Source: CAZSDU01 sp964605775 (GTDB lineage Bacteria; Bacteroidota; Bacteroidia; Bacteroidales; FEN-979). From it: a stretch of 62,625 bases of DNA. The position numbers and the translations under genes are program-made. This document shows positions 7,925 to 16,214 of this stretch, piece after piece; the stretch's first letter is position 1, and every line of letters starts with the position of its first letter. Location of the stretch: positions 1 through 62,625 of the forward strand of contig CAZSDU010000015.1 of NCBI GenBank assembly GCA_964605775.1, read 5' to 3'. Below the pieces are notes generated by a model that worked only from the letters and a program-made list of their open reading frames with translations, had not been told where the DNA came from and made no database searches.

Positions 7925-8662
7925 TCAATCTGATTTCATCCTGTACCAGTAGCGGTATCTTTGCCTGAACCCGAGCTTATGATATAAGCTGATTGCCGGA
8001 AGGTTATCCGTAAGTACCTGCAGGTAGGCCGTATCTGCTCCCTGGCTTATCCCCCAGTTCAATAGTGAATTGACCAGTCGCGCCCCAAGTCCCTGGTTCC
8101 TGAAATCCGGATCGACTACCAAATCGAAAAGTCCGAGATACCGGTTTTCAAGAACCCCAAGTCCAACCCCTATCGTTTTTTCTTTCTCCTTGATGGAAAC
8201 AAGGCATTTTAGGGTCATAATCTGTTCCATGATCCGGAGGTAAGTTGGTTTACGTGCCTGGTTAAAACCATTCATACGGATGAATTCATCTATCCATTTT
8301 TCATCCAAAGCATTGTCCAGTTGGACATTCTCCTCCCGTGTGGAAGAAAAAGCCGACAGTTCCATGACCTGGAAAGAGATATGGCAATGAATGCAGTACC
8401 CTCTTTTTTCAAGATGCTGGTCAATATCATGGGGCTCGGAGTCGGAAGTAATTTTAAATGTCGGAGGGATTTGTTTCTGCCTGAAGAGATTTTCGCAATA
8501 ATCTATTTTTTGATCAATATTCAGGGTGGAAGGATAAAGCGGGTTGACACAGTTGGAGCGTTTGGTTACTCCATTGGCAAACCGGAGAATCCAACCGTCG
8601 TACTGCATGGTTTGCAGGGCCGGCCAGGCGTTATTGCTGATTTCTTCGAAGCGGAGAATCAT
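7925..8662 (-). CDS. GNAT family N-acetyltransferase
   Basis: A 245-residue acetyltransferase. The C-terminal half holds the acetyl-CoA binding motif VVDPDFRNQGLGARLV (about 187-202) and the SLYHKLGF motif near the end. The N-terminal half is less conserved and contains DGWILRFANGVTKRSNCVNPL, typical of a GNAT subgroup with a degenerate first domain. The substrate cannot be told. It is 27 bp downstream of alkD on the same strand, separated only by a heptad repeat. Confidence 0.88.
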   Translation of the reverse strand: MILRFEEISNNAWPALQTMQYDGWILRFANGVTKRSNCVNPLYPSTLNIDQKIDYCENLFRQKQIPPTFKITSDSEPHDIDQHLEKRGYCIHCHISFQVMELSAFSSTREENVQLDNALDEKWIDEFIRMNGFNQARKPTYLRIMEQIMTLKCLVSIKEKEKTIGVGLGVLENRYLGLFDLVVDPDFRNQGLGARLVNSLLNWGISQGADTAYLQVLTDNLPAISLYHKLGFRQRYRYWYRMKSD

Positions 8663-8699
8663 TTCGATTTACGGTTTACGATTTACGATTTACGATTTT
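8661..8699. repeat. Heptad repeat (AATCGTA unit)
   Basis: Read on the minus strand, AATCGTA, AATCGTA, AATCGTA, AACCGTA and AATCGAA fill the whole gap between alkD and the GNAT gene. The TAA stop of alkD (8692-8690) is part of the first unit. Confidence 0.8.
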
Positions 8700-9406
8700 G
8701 TTTTTTTGAATTTTTGTTTTTGGTCGGGGGTCATTTTTTCGCAGGCGTACTGAAAGATCAAACGGGCAGCTGAATCCTTGAATTTCAGTAAAAATGTTTC
8801 GGTGGGTTCTGGCTGTTTTTTCCATGCTTCCCTTAAAAACCAGCCAAGTCCCTGGTGAACTTCCCGTTCAGTATCCATCATCATCGGATCAATAAAATCG
8901 AAAAAAGCCTGAAAATCGGCAGAGCGCTTCATGGGTTTGATCAGGCAGACTACTGCCGCCCTTCTTTGAAACTTGTTCTGCGCATATCGCCAATCGTTCA
9001 TCATTGCAAGGGTGATGAATCCTTTTTTAAACATCAGCGAAAGGATATCTCCGCAGATATAATCGGTATGTGCCCAGTTGGTGATGCCGATGGAGAACCA
9101 GTGTTCGACGGCCTTAAAAATTTCAGGCGTCCATTGCTTCTGAAACTTCAGGGTCATCCGGATAGCCAGGCTGACTTCTTCGTATCTTGGTGAACTGACA
9201 AGGGTTTCCGACATTATTATGGCGGTTGACAGATCTATTCCGGGTAAAGCCAGTATTTCCTCCACTTTTGCATCGAACATACCGGAAGGCAGTCCCCAAC
9301 CATGATACCCTTCTTTGAAGTAGCGTGAATATTTCTGAATGATGGCCGGATCGGAATGTTCCCGGCAGAATTCCCGGAAGTCAGCGATGATTTTATTGGT
9401 GTCCAT
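8690..9406 (-). CDS. AlkD-like DNA alkylation repair protein
   Basis: A 238-residue HEAT-like repeat DNA glycosylase of the AlkC/AlkD family, which removes cationic alkylated purines such as 3- and 7-alkyl adducts. The active-site W-x3-D is seen in NWAHTDYICGD, the helper arginine in FQRRAAVV, and the second tryptophan in GWFLREAWKK. Length is normal. It is downstream of alaS on the same strand. The last residues and stop run into a heptad repeat. Confidence 0.9.
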   Translation of the reverse strand: MDTNKIIADFREFCREHSDPAIIQKYSRYFKEGYHGWGLPSGMFDAKVEEILALPGIDLSTAIIMSETLVSSPRYEEVSLAIRMTLKFQKQWTPEIFKAVEHWFSIGITNWAHTDYICGDILSLMFKKGFITLAMMNDWRYAQNKFQRRAAVVCLIKPMKRSADFQAFFDFIDPMMMDTEREVHQGLGWFLREAWKKQPEPTETFLLKFKDSAARLIFQYACEKMTPDQKQKFKKTKS

Positions 9407-9418
9407 TTCTTATGATTT

Positions 9419-9469
9419 ATGAAACAGCCTGCCTGCCGGACAGGCAGGGATGCAAGATGCAGGATGACG
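9419..9469. repeat. GC-rich palindrome followed by heptads
   Basis: ATGAAACAGCCTGCCTGCC (9419-9437) is identical to 45199-45217 inside the reductase gene. CCTGCCTGCC and GGCAGG form a near-perfect palindrome at 9428-9448. It is followed by GATGCAA, GATGCAG and GATGACG in a 7-bp register. The block lies between alaS and alkD. Confidence 0.75.
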
Positions 9470-9478
9470 TAAAATGGA

Positions 9479-12130
9479 TCACGGGTTACAGATTATAAAA
9501 GTTTTAGCTTTTTCCAGGGCGGCAGGAATTCCGGCAGGATTTTTACCCCCGGCAGTGGCGATATGCGGTTGTCCGCCACCGCCGCCCTCTACCATTTTGG
9601 CCAGTTCCCGTATGATATTCCCGGCATGAAGTTTTTTTTCTTTCACCAGCTTGTCGGCCAGCATAACCGTAAGTGAAGCTTTGCCTTCGTTTTCGGTAGC
9701 CAGTAAGAGGAAGAGGTCAGGGATGGCATGGTTGAGTTCGTGTGCCAGGTCTTTTAAGGATTCGGCATCAAGGTCAACTTTGGCAGCAAGGAAATTGACC
9801 CCATCAATAACCTGGATCCGGGAGATTAACTCTTCTTTGAGTTGCTGAATTTTCAGTTTCCCGAGTGCTGCTACCTGGCGTTTCAATTCCTGGTTTTCTT
9901 CCTGAAGGTTTTTAACGCTTTTCAGCAGATCTTTCGGATGTTTGAGGCTTTCACTCAGCTCTTCCAGTAAGGCATCCCTGGAATTCCAGTATTCTTCTGC
10001 TTTCCTGGCGGTGATCGCTTCAATTCTCCTGATTCCTGCTGCAATGGCTCCTTCCGACAGGATCTTGAACATCCCGATCTGTCCGGTTGTCGCCACATGG
10101 GTACCGCCGCAAAGTTCCACGGAATATCCGGGATCAAAGGCCACCACCCTGACCTTTTCCCCGTATTTTTCGCCGAACAATGCCATGGCTCCCATTTCCT
10201 TTGCTTTCACAATGGGCATATCCCGCTTTTCATGGAGGGGAATATTCTCACGAATCTTTTCATTGACCAGCGTTTCAACCTCAAGGATTTCCTCTTTTGT
10301 CACTTTTGAAAAATGGGTAAAGTCAAAACGAAGGCGATGTTCATCCACGGAAGAACCTTTTTGTTCCACATGAGATCCAAGTATTTTCCTTAATGCAGCA
10401 TGCATAAGATGGGTGGCTGAATGGTTGTTTTCAGTCAGTCTGCGTTTCAGGGGATCCACCTCAGCCCTCATCTTTTTCCGGGGATCATTAAAAAAGGCGG
10501 AGGTTATATGAATGATTATTTCATTTTCTTTGATGGTATCCAGCACTTCGATTTGCTGGTCATCTGCCCTGAGCCATCCCCTGTCGCCGACCTGTCCTCC
10601 GGATTCGGCATAAAAAGGAGTTTTATCCAGGACGATATGATAGCATTGCTGCCCTTTGGTATTGACTTTCCGGTATTTAGTGATCAGGGATTCGGTTTTC
10701 AGGGTATCATAACCTAAGAATTCAGGCATTCCTGCATCTTCAACCAGAATCGTCCAGTCGGTAGCTTCTGAAGCAGCATCTTTCCGTGAACGGGCTTTTT
10801 GTTCCTGAAGTCCCTGGTTAAACCCTTGCATATCGACCTCCCAACCCAGCTCTTTTGCCATCAAGCGGGTCAGGTCAATCGGAAATCCATAGGTGTCGAA
10901 GAGTTCGAAAGCGAAAGCGCCATCGATGACCCCAACCCAACCCCTTCCCCTGGGGGGAGGGGCAAGGGGTGGGGCAACATAAACATTAAACCGCTGTATC
11001 CCCATGGACAGTGTTCTTAGGAATGTTGATTCTTCCTCACGGATCACATTGATGATGAAATCTTTCTGGGCAATTAATTCCGGAAAAAATGAACCCATTT
11101 GCTCAGCAAGCAGGCCGACAAGATCGCAGAGAAATGGTGTTCTGAAATTCAGGAAGACATATCCGTAGCGGACAGCCCGTCTGAGAATTCTGCGGATCAC
11201 GTAACCGGCCTTTACATTGGAGGGTAACTGTCCGTCGGCTATGGCAAACGCGATGGCACGCAGATGGTCGGCCACAACCCGCATGGCGATATCGGCTTTG
11301 GGTTGATGTCCATAGGGTATTCCGGTTTTTTTTGCAATTTCCAGAATCAGGGGTTGAAAAACATCGGTATCATAATTCGATTGTTTGTGCTGAATGACCA
11401 TACAAAGCCGTTCAAATCCCATGCCTGTATCCACATGCCTGGAGGGCAACTCCTGCAATTTACCGTCAGCAAGGCGGTTATACTGAATAAAGACCAGGTT
11501 CCAGATTTCTATCACCAATGGATGACCTGTATTCACCAGGTTGCTGCCCTTGATTTTTTGTTGCTCGGTTGCGTCCCTGATATCGGCATGGATTTCGGAA
11601 CAGGGACCACATGGCCCGGTATCGCCCATTTCCCAGAAATTATCTTTTTTTGAACCCAGTAAAATCCTATCCTCCGGAAGAAAGTTTTTCCATTGATCAT
11701 AAGCTTCCTGGTCTTTTTTCAGATCTTCCTTGATATCTCCTTCAAAAACGGTTACGTATAAACAATCTTTGTCAATTTTCAGGACTTCAGTCAGGTATTC
11801 CCATCCCCAGGCAATGGCTTCCTTTTTGAAATAATCGCCGAACGACCAATTGCCAAGCATTTCAAACATGGTGTGATGATAGGTGTCATGCCCGACTTCT
11901 TCAAGGTCATTATGCTTTCCCGAAACCCTCAGACATTTCTGGGTATCAGCGATACGCGGGAATCGGGATTCCTTATTCCCCAGAAAGACATCCTTGAACT
12001 GATTCATCCCGGCATTGGTAAACATCAGGCTGGGGTCGTTCTTCACTACCATCGGGGCGGAAGGGACAATGACATGCTGCTTGGATAAGAAGAAATCGAG
12101 AAATGATTGTCTGATGTGTGCTGAATCCAT
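9479..12130 (-). CDS. alaS: Alanyl-tRNA synthetase
   Basis: A full-length class II synthetase (883 residues from the ATG at 12130) that charges tRNA-Ala and clears mischarged serine. Visible parts are the N-terminal catalytic domain from IRQSFLDFF, GMGFERLCMV, the editing-domain zinc motifs HSATHLMH and CGGTH, a coiled coil, and the glycine-rich C-Ala domain (GGGGGQPHIA). The ATG at 12130 is preferred because the family begins close to IRQSF, but an in-frame ATG at 12145 adds five residues. Residues about 386-401 (APPLAPPPRGRGWVG) are encoded by a GC-rich palindromic insert in a loop before the IDGAFAFELFDTYG segment. Confidence 0.96.
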   Translation of the reverse strand: MDSAHIRQSFLDFFLSKQHVIVPSAPMVVKNDPSLMFTNAGMNQFKDVFLGNKESRFPRIADTQKCLRVSGKHNDLEEVGHDTYHHTMFEMLGNWSFGDYFKKEAIAWGWEYLTEVLKIDKDCLYVTVFEGDIKEDLKKDQEAYDQWKNFLPEDRILLGSKKDNFWEMGDTGPCGPCSEIHADIRDATEQQKIKGSNLVNTGHPLVIEIWNLVFIQYNRLADGKLQELPSRHVDTGMGFERLCMVIQHKQSNYDTDVFQPLILEIAKKTGIPYGHQPKADIAMRVVADHLRAIAFAIADGQLPSNVKAGYVIRRILRRAVRYGYVFLNFRTPFLCDLVGLLAEQMGSFFPELIAQKDFIINVIREEESTFLRTLSMGIQRFNVYVAPPLAPPPRGRGWVGVIDGAFAFELFDTYGFPIDLTRLMAKELGWEVDMQGFNQGLQEQKARSRKDAASEATDWTILVEDAGMPEFLGYDTLKTESLITKYRKVNTKGQQCYHIVLDKTPFYAESGGQVGDRGWLRADDQQIEVLDTIKENEIIIHITSAFFNDPRKKMRAEVDPLKRRLTENNHSATHLMHAALRKILGSHVEQKGSSVDEHRLRFDFTHFSKVTKEEILEVETLVNEKIRENIPLHEKRDMPIVKAKEMGAMALFGEKYGEKVRVVAFDPGYSVELCGGTHVATTGQIGMFKILSEGAIAAGIRRIEAITARKAEEYWNSRDALLEELSESLKHPKDLLKSVKNLQEENQELKRQVAALGKLKIQQLKEELISRIQVIDGVNFLAAKVDLDAESLKDLAHELNHAIPDLFLLLATENEGKASLTVMLADKLVKEKKLHAGNIIRELAKMVEGGGGGQPHIATAGGKNPAGIPAALEKAKTFIICNP
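10930..10975. repeat. GC-rich palindromic insert in alaS
   Basis: A C-rich run (CCCCAACCCAACCCCTTCCCC) is followed by T and then a G-rich run ending in GGGGTGGGGC. The arms pair imperfectly around 10950. It is in frame, and its base composition is very different from the flanking gene. A similar palindrome is found in nadE (36618-36655), and both translate on the coding strand to proline/arginine/glycine-rich peptides. Confidence 0.8.
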
Positions 12131-12244
12131 AGTGTTATTATTCATCGTTATTGGTGAGTTGAAACGTCATAATCTGTTTTTGTAATAATCACATTAACAG
12201 TTCATTAACATTCTTTAACATTTTTTCGAATACCCAAAGAACTG

Positions 12245-12270
12245 CAAAGTTAATTATTTACTTAATTTTG
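12245..12270. promoter_or_regulatory. Divergent promoter boxes, alaS and M23 peptidase
   Basis: TAACTTTG on the minus strand (12252-12245) and TAATTTTG on the plus strand (12263-12270) both match the TAnnTTTG -7 element. They lie 10 bp apart in the intergenic region of the divergent alaS and M23 genes. Neither has a clear TTG at the expected distance, so support is moderate. Confidence 0.4.
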
Positions 12271-12315
12271 TAGCGATTAGCTTTCCCATTCTGATTTTTT
12301 CTAAGGGCATTGCCA

Positions 12316-13290
12316 ATGAGCAAAGTAAAATACAAATTCAACAAGAAATCCCTGACTTTTGATCGTGTTCAGACTACTTTCAGGAAGCGTATGTTGTATT
12401 TCTTTACTCATTTGTCCACAGGGGTTGTTTTTGCCGCTGTTGTGCTGGTACTGGCATATAATTTTCTGGACTCTCCCAAGGAAAAAGCCCAGAAACGGGA
12501 AATTGATGAAATGAAGCTTCAGTATCAAATTCTGGACGATCAATTAAAAAAAGTCAGCCGGATTATCAGTGATCTTCAGGACAGGGATGACAATATTTAC
12601 CGGGTGATTTTCGAGGCGGAACCTATCCCGGGTGCCATCCGGGAAGCCGGTATCGGGGGTATCGATCGTTATGAAAGACTGAAAGGTTATTCAAATGCCG
12701 ATATCATCATCGATATTGAAAAGAAGATGGATAAGATTATGGGGCAGCTTTATGTTCAGTCAAAATCCTTCGATGAGGTTTTTGAAATGGCTAAAAACAA
12801 AGAGATGATGCTGGCCAGCATTCCTGCTATCCAACCTGTAAACAATAAGGATTTACGAAGGATAGGCTCTTACTTTGGCACCCGTATGGATCCGTTTTAC
12901 AAGGTGAAAAAGTTTCATGAAGGAATGGACTTTTCCGCACCCATCGGGACAGAAGTCTATGCCACGGGAAACGGTACTGTCATCATGGCCGGCCGGGATG
13001 GCAATGGGGGGTATGGCAATGAAATCATTCTCGACCATGGGTATAATTATAAAACGGTTTATGCTCATCTTTCAAGAATATTTGTAAAACCCGGCCAGAA
13101 AATACGCAGGGGTCAGATCATCGGGTATGTCGGGAATACGGGAAAATCCACTTCACCCCATTTGCATTATGAGGTCAGAAAAAATGGCATTGCCCTGAAT
13201 CCTATTTATTTCTTTTTTAATGACATTGATCCCGACCAGTTCCAGAGGATGCTGGAACTTTCTCAGCAACCCTCACAAACCATGGATTAA
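12316..13290 (+). CDS. M23 family membrane-anchored metallopeptidase
   Basis: A 324-residue protein with an N-terminal transmembrane segment (about 33-50), a coiled-coil region (about 55-100) and a C-terminal LytM/M23 domain. The zinc ligands are intact (HEGMDF and HLHYEV), so it is probably an active peptidoglycan endopeptidase acting in the periplasm. The architecture recalls M23 proteins of the MepM type. The ATG at 12316 is chosen over the upstream TTG at 12310 because an AAGGG (12303-12307) sits 8 bp before it. It is followed after 11 bp by a MerR gene. Confidence 0.92.
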   Translation: MSKVKYKFNKKSLTFDRVQTTFRKRMLYFFTHLSTGVVFAAVVLVLAYNFLDSPKEKAQKREIDEMKLQYQILDDQLKKVSRIISDLQDRDDNIYRVIFEAEPIPGAIREAGIGGIDRYERLKGYSNADIIIDIEKKMDKIMGQLYVQSKSFDEVFEMAKNKEMMLASIPAIQPVNNKDLRRIGSYFGTRMDPFYKVKKFHEGMDFSAPIGTEVYATGNGTVIMAGRDGNGGYGNEIILDHGYNYKTVYAHLSRIFVKPGQKIRRGQIIGYVGNTGKSTSPHLHYEVRKNGIALNPIYFFFNDIDPDQFQRMLELSQQPSQTMD

Positions 13291-13301
13291 TCCGGAGATG
13301 T

Positions 13302-13637
13302 ATGCTGAAGACTGACCGGAAAATAGAGAAGATCTATTATACCATAGGTGAAGTTGCTGAATTATTCGAGGTGAACACTTCCCTGATCCGTTTCTGGGAA
13401 AAGGAATTTGATATCCTCAAACCCCAGAAAAATAAAAAGGGTAACCGCTTATTTACCCGCCAGGATCTCGATAACCTCCGGATTATCTATCACCTTGTCA
13501 AAGAGAGGGGATACACCCTTCAGGGAGCGCGTGAAAAATTAAGGCAAAACAAGGATGACGTATTCCGGCAGGTGGAAATCATTGATTCTCTCAACAGAAT
13601 CAAAGGGTTTCTCCTGGATTTAAAAGGGCAGATGTAA
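13302..13637 (+). CDS. MerR family transcriptional regulator
   Basis: A 111-residue protein with a winged helix of the MerR class (about 8-75: YYTIGEVAELFEVNTSLIRFWEKEF and NRLFTRQDLDNL) and a short C-terminal helix. It lacks a sensor domain and cysteines. Short MerR proteins of this type are common in Bacteroidota, and their targets are mostly unknown. It sits between the M23 gene and an alkyltransferase-like gene on one strand with gaps of about 10 bp, so co-transcription is likely. Confidence 0.9.
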   Translation: MLKTDRKIEKIYYTIGEVAELFEVNTSLIRFWEKEFDILKPQKNKKGNRLFTRQDLDNLRIIYHLVKERGYTLQGAREKLRQNKDDVFRQVEIIDSLNRIKGFLLDLKGQM

Positions 13638-13647
13638 GTGCAGTGGA

Positions 13648-14010
13648 ATGAAGGGACAGCAATCTTTTTTCGAACAAGTTTATGCAGTTGTTCGCCTCAT
13701 TCCATTCGGAAGGGTTAGCTCCTATGGGGCAATCGCTGAATACCTCGGGACGAGAGGATCGGCCAGGATGGTTGGATGGGCCATGAATGCATCCCATACC
13801 CAAGTGGCAAATATCCCTGCCCATCGGGTGGTGAACCGGGTAGGACTGCTCACAGGAAAGCATCATTTCGGCGGACCGGACGTGATGAGGCAATTGCTGG
13901 AAAGTGAAGGCATTAAAATCCGAAATGACAAGGTCCAGCGTTTTGAGATTGTATTTTGGGAACCGGCAATTGAATTAAGAATGAGGAATGAGGAGTTTGA
14001 CTGCCAGTAA
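13648..14010 (+). CDS. Alkyltransferase-like (ATL) DNA-binding protein
   Basis: A 120-residue MGMT-fold protein. The DNA-binding helix GRVSSYGAIAEYLG and the active-site loop IPAHRVVN are present. The alkyl-accepting cysteine of MGMT (PCHRV) is replaced by alanine, so it cannot dealkylate. It should act as an ATL protein, which binds O6-alkylguanine and hands it to nucleotide excision repair. The last residues (about 107-116) are encoded by a heptad repeat (13970-14001), so the natural C-terminus was probably shorter or different. Confidence 0.88.
   Translation: MKGQQSFFEQVYAVVRLIPFGRVSSYGAIAEYLGTRGSARMVGWAMNASHTQVANIPAHRVVNRVGLLTGKHHFGGPDVMRQLLESEGIKIRNDKVQRFEIVFWEPAIELRMRNEEFDCQ
13970..14001. 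repeat. Heptad repeat at the ATL 3' end
   Basis: TGAATTAAGAATGAGGAATGAGGAG shows GAATTAA, GAATGAG and GAATGAG units in a 7-bp register. It encodes the LRMRNEEF tail of the ATL protein. The same unit type recurs at the purL 3' end and the gldB 5' end. Confidence 0.65.
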
Positions 14011-14025
14011 TGTAAACAGACAAAC

Positions 14026-15111
14026 ATGAACATCAACAGAGATAAAATAATAGAAGCGTTGAAACATGTGGATGATCCGGATCTGAAGCAAGATTTGGTG
14101 ACATTAAACATGATCGACAACATATCCCTTGAAGGGAATAAAGTCAGCTTTGATGTGTTGCTTACTACACCGGCTTGTCCATTGAAAAACCAGATCCGCC
14201 AATCCTGTATCGACGCGGTTCATCAGTACGCAGATCCGGCATTGGAAGTGAACATTAATATGACATCCAGGGTCACTTCCCGGAGGAAAGAAGCAGATGT
14301 CGTGTTGAAGGAAGTAAAAAATATCATTGCTGTCGGATCAGGTAAAGGAGGTGTTGGCAAATCAACCATTGCCGTTAACCTGGCGGTTTCATTAGCGAAA
14401 ACAGGGGCAAAAGTCGGGCTTATCGATGCCGATATTTACGGGCCATCCATCCCGATGATGCTGGGACTGAAAGATGAACGACCGGGGGGGGTGGATAAGG
14501 ATGGAAAAACCTATGTTCTTCCGCTGGAAAAATACGGACTTAAAATCCTATCCATAGGGTTCTTTGTGGATCAGTCGAAAGCGCTGATCTGGAGAGGTCC
14601 TATGGCTTCCGTGGCCTTACGACAATTATTCACGGATGCCGAATGGGGCGCCCTGGATTATATGGTCGTTGACCTGCCTCCCGGTACCGGCGACATACCG
14701 CTTACCCTGATCCAGGATTTTCCGCTTACGGGGGCCATCCTTGTGAGTACGCCCCAGCAAGTGGCCATCGCTGATGTACGTAAGGCAGCCGATATGTTCC
14801 GTCAGGATAAAATCAATCTTCCCATCCTGGGACTGGTAGAAAATATGGCTTATTTTACCCCTTCTGAATTCCCTGAGAAAAAATACTTCATCTTTGGTGA
14901 AGGAAGTTGTCGAAAATTTGCCGGCGAACTAAACATTCCAATCCTGGGCCAGATTCCGATAGTATCGGCCATTTCTGATTCAGGCGATTCAGGGAAACCG
15001 CTTGCCCTGGATGATCATTCCCCGGTGGCCGCGGCTTTCGATCAGCTCGCTGAAAAAGTCGCACAGCAGATTTCCATCAGTAATTCGATCAGGGAGGTTT
15101 TGGGGAAGTAA
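14026..15111 (+). CDS. mrp: Mrp/NBP35-type Fe-S cluster carrier ATPase
   Basis: A 361-residue cytoplasmic P-loop ATPase that binds and transfers Fe-S clusters. An N-terminal MIP18/DUF59 domain (about 1-90) precedes the deviant Walker A GSGKGGVGKSTIAVNLA. The Walker B-like VDLPPGTGD and DADIYGPSIPMML are also visible. The usual C-terminal CxxC is not apparent. It is followed by a NifU-like scaffold gene, supporting a role in Fe-S assembly. The stop codon lies inside an 8-bp repeat. Confidence 0.93.
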   Translation: MNINRDKIIEALKHVDDPDLKQDLVTLNMIDNISLEGNKVSFDVLLTTPACPLKNQIRQSCIDAVHQYADPALEVNINMTSRVTSRRKEADVVLKEVKNIIAVGSGKGGVGKSTIAVNLAVSLAKTGAKVGLIDADIYGPSIPMMLGLKDERPGGVDKDGKTYVLPLEKYGLKILSIGFFVDQSKALIWRGPMASVALRQLFTDAEWGALDYMVVDLPPGTGDIPLTLIQDFPLTGAILVSTPQQVAIADVRKAADMFRQDKINLPILGLVENMAYFTPSEFPEKKYFIFGEGSCRKFAGELNIPILGQIPIVSAISDSGDSGKPLALDDHSPVAAAFDQLAEKVAQQISISNSIREVLGK

Positions 15112-15208
15112 CAGAGTAACAAAGTAATAAAGTGAAAGGGGATAATGAAACAGATTTTATGAATCCTGCATCCTGTATCTTGTATCACTGATCTTGTATC
15201 CCGGATCG
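15106..15208. repeat. Octad array then heptad array, mrp-nifU gap
   Basis: AGTAACAG, AGTAACAA, AGTAATAA and AGTGAAAG (15108-15139, 8-bp register) contain the mrp stop. From 15165, units TGCATCC, TGTATCT, TGTATCA, CTGATCT, TGTATCC and CGGATCG follow with a 7-bp register. Two arrays of different unit length thus sit in one 136-bp gap. Confidence 0.75.
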
Positions 15209-15247
15209 ATAAATTAAACAAATTACAAACAATCAATTTTCAGAAAT

Positions 15248-15493
15248 ATGTCAAGCCATTCAGAACTTGTTGAGAAAGTAAAAAACGTCATTGAGCAGAT
15301 CCGTCCTTACCTTCAGGCCGACGGGGGAGATGTGGAATATGTGAATATGACAGAAGACCATGTGGTCAATATCCGTCTCCTGGGCATGTGCGGGAATTGC
15401 CCTCACAGCCGTATGACTTTGAAAAACGGCATCGAAGCGGCGGTCGTTCGTGCCCTGCCAGAGATCAAGTCGGTGGAATCGGTGGAAGCTTAA
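15248..15493 (+). CDS. NifU-like C-terminal domain Fe-S scaffold
   Basis: An 81-residue protein equal to the NifU C-terminal (Nfu) domain, which holds a transient Fe-S cluster. The family core IRPYLQADGGDVEYV and the cluster-binding CxxC (GMCGNCPHS) are intact. It lies downstream of mrp on the same strand, a frequent pairing in this phylum. The 190 bp to the next gene show no gene or clear hairpin. Confidence 0.93.
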   Translation: MSSHSELVEKVKNVIEQIRPYLQADGGDVEYVNMTEDHVVNIRLLGMCGNCPHSRMTLKNGIEAAVVRALPEIKSVESVEA

Positions 15494-15683
15494 AAGTCAG
15501 CTAATTATAAAATCCATCAGATTCGGAAACATTGGATCCCGGACCTTCAGGAAAAGTCTCCCGTTTAGTCTTTAAAATTATCATGTTAGTCACTAGCGAC
15601 CGTATCATGTAGTGCATTAGGAAGCAGGGTGGTAAGCAGATGCTTATAATACCCATCATTTCGAGCCAATATCATGTCAAGAA

Positions 15684-16214
15684 TTACTTGAAAAACGTGA
15701 AGTTCACGCTGCCGTAGTTTCTCTTTTGGGAGAACGCAGGATGATGTTCAAATTTGTATTTAACGGAATGTTCCAGGATAAAAAGACCATCTGCGGAAAG
15801 TAAATCCGAATTCAATACCAGGTCGGGAATGCTTTCGATTCCATCCAGTTCATAAGGAGGGTCGGCAAAGATCAGATCGTAACTGCCGGTCATATGTTTC
15901 AGAAATACAAAGGCATTCGATCTCACGGGCGTCAGGTTGTCAGCCCCGAAGGTTTCGGCTGTTTTTTTGATAAAATCAATACAACGCGGGTTGGCATCAA
16001 TGGCTGTGACTTCAATGGCTCCCCGTGAGAGGAATTCAAAGGCCATGCTTCCGGTTCCAGAGAATAGGTCCAATACTTTCAGGGAATTAAAATCAACCAG
16101 ATTGTTAAGGATATTGAATAAGCCTTCCTTGGCAAAATCGGTAGTGGGTCTTACCGGCAGTTTCACCGGAGGCTGCAACTTCCGTCCCCTGAATTTTCCG
16201 CTTATAACCCGCAT
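15684..16214 (-). CDS. rsmD: 16S rRNA (guanine966-N2)-methyltransferase
   Basis: A 176-residue SAM-dependent methyltransferase modifying G966 of 16S rRNA. Visible are the N-terminal MRVISGKFRGRKL, the SAM-binding LDLFSGTGSMAFEFLSRGA and the catalytic DPPY in FADPPYEL. Its first 13 bases overlap the end of the DUF3822 gene, so the two are translationally linked. Confidence 0.95.
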   Translation of the reverse strand: MRVISGKFRGRKLQPPVKLPVRPTTDFAKEGLFNILNNLVDFNSLKVLDLFSGTGSMAFEFLSRGAIEVTAIDANPRCIDFIKKTAETFGADNLTPVRSNAFVFLKHMTGSYDLIFADPPYELDGIESIPDLVLNSDLLSADGLFILEHSVKYKFEHHPAFSQKRNYGSVNFTFFK

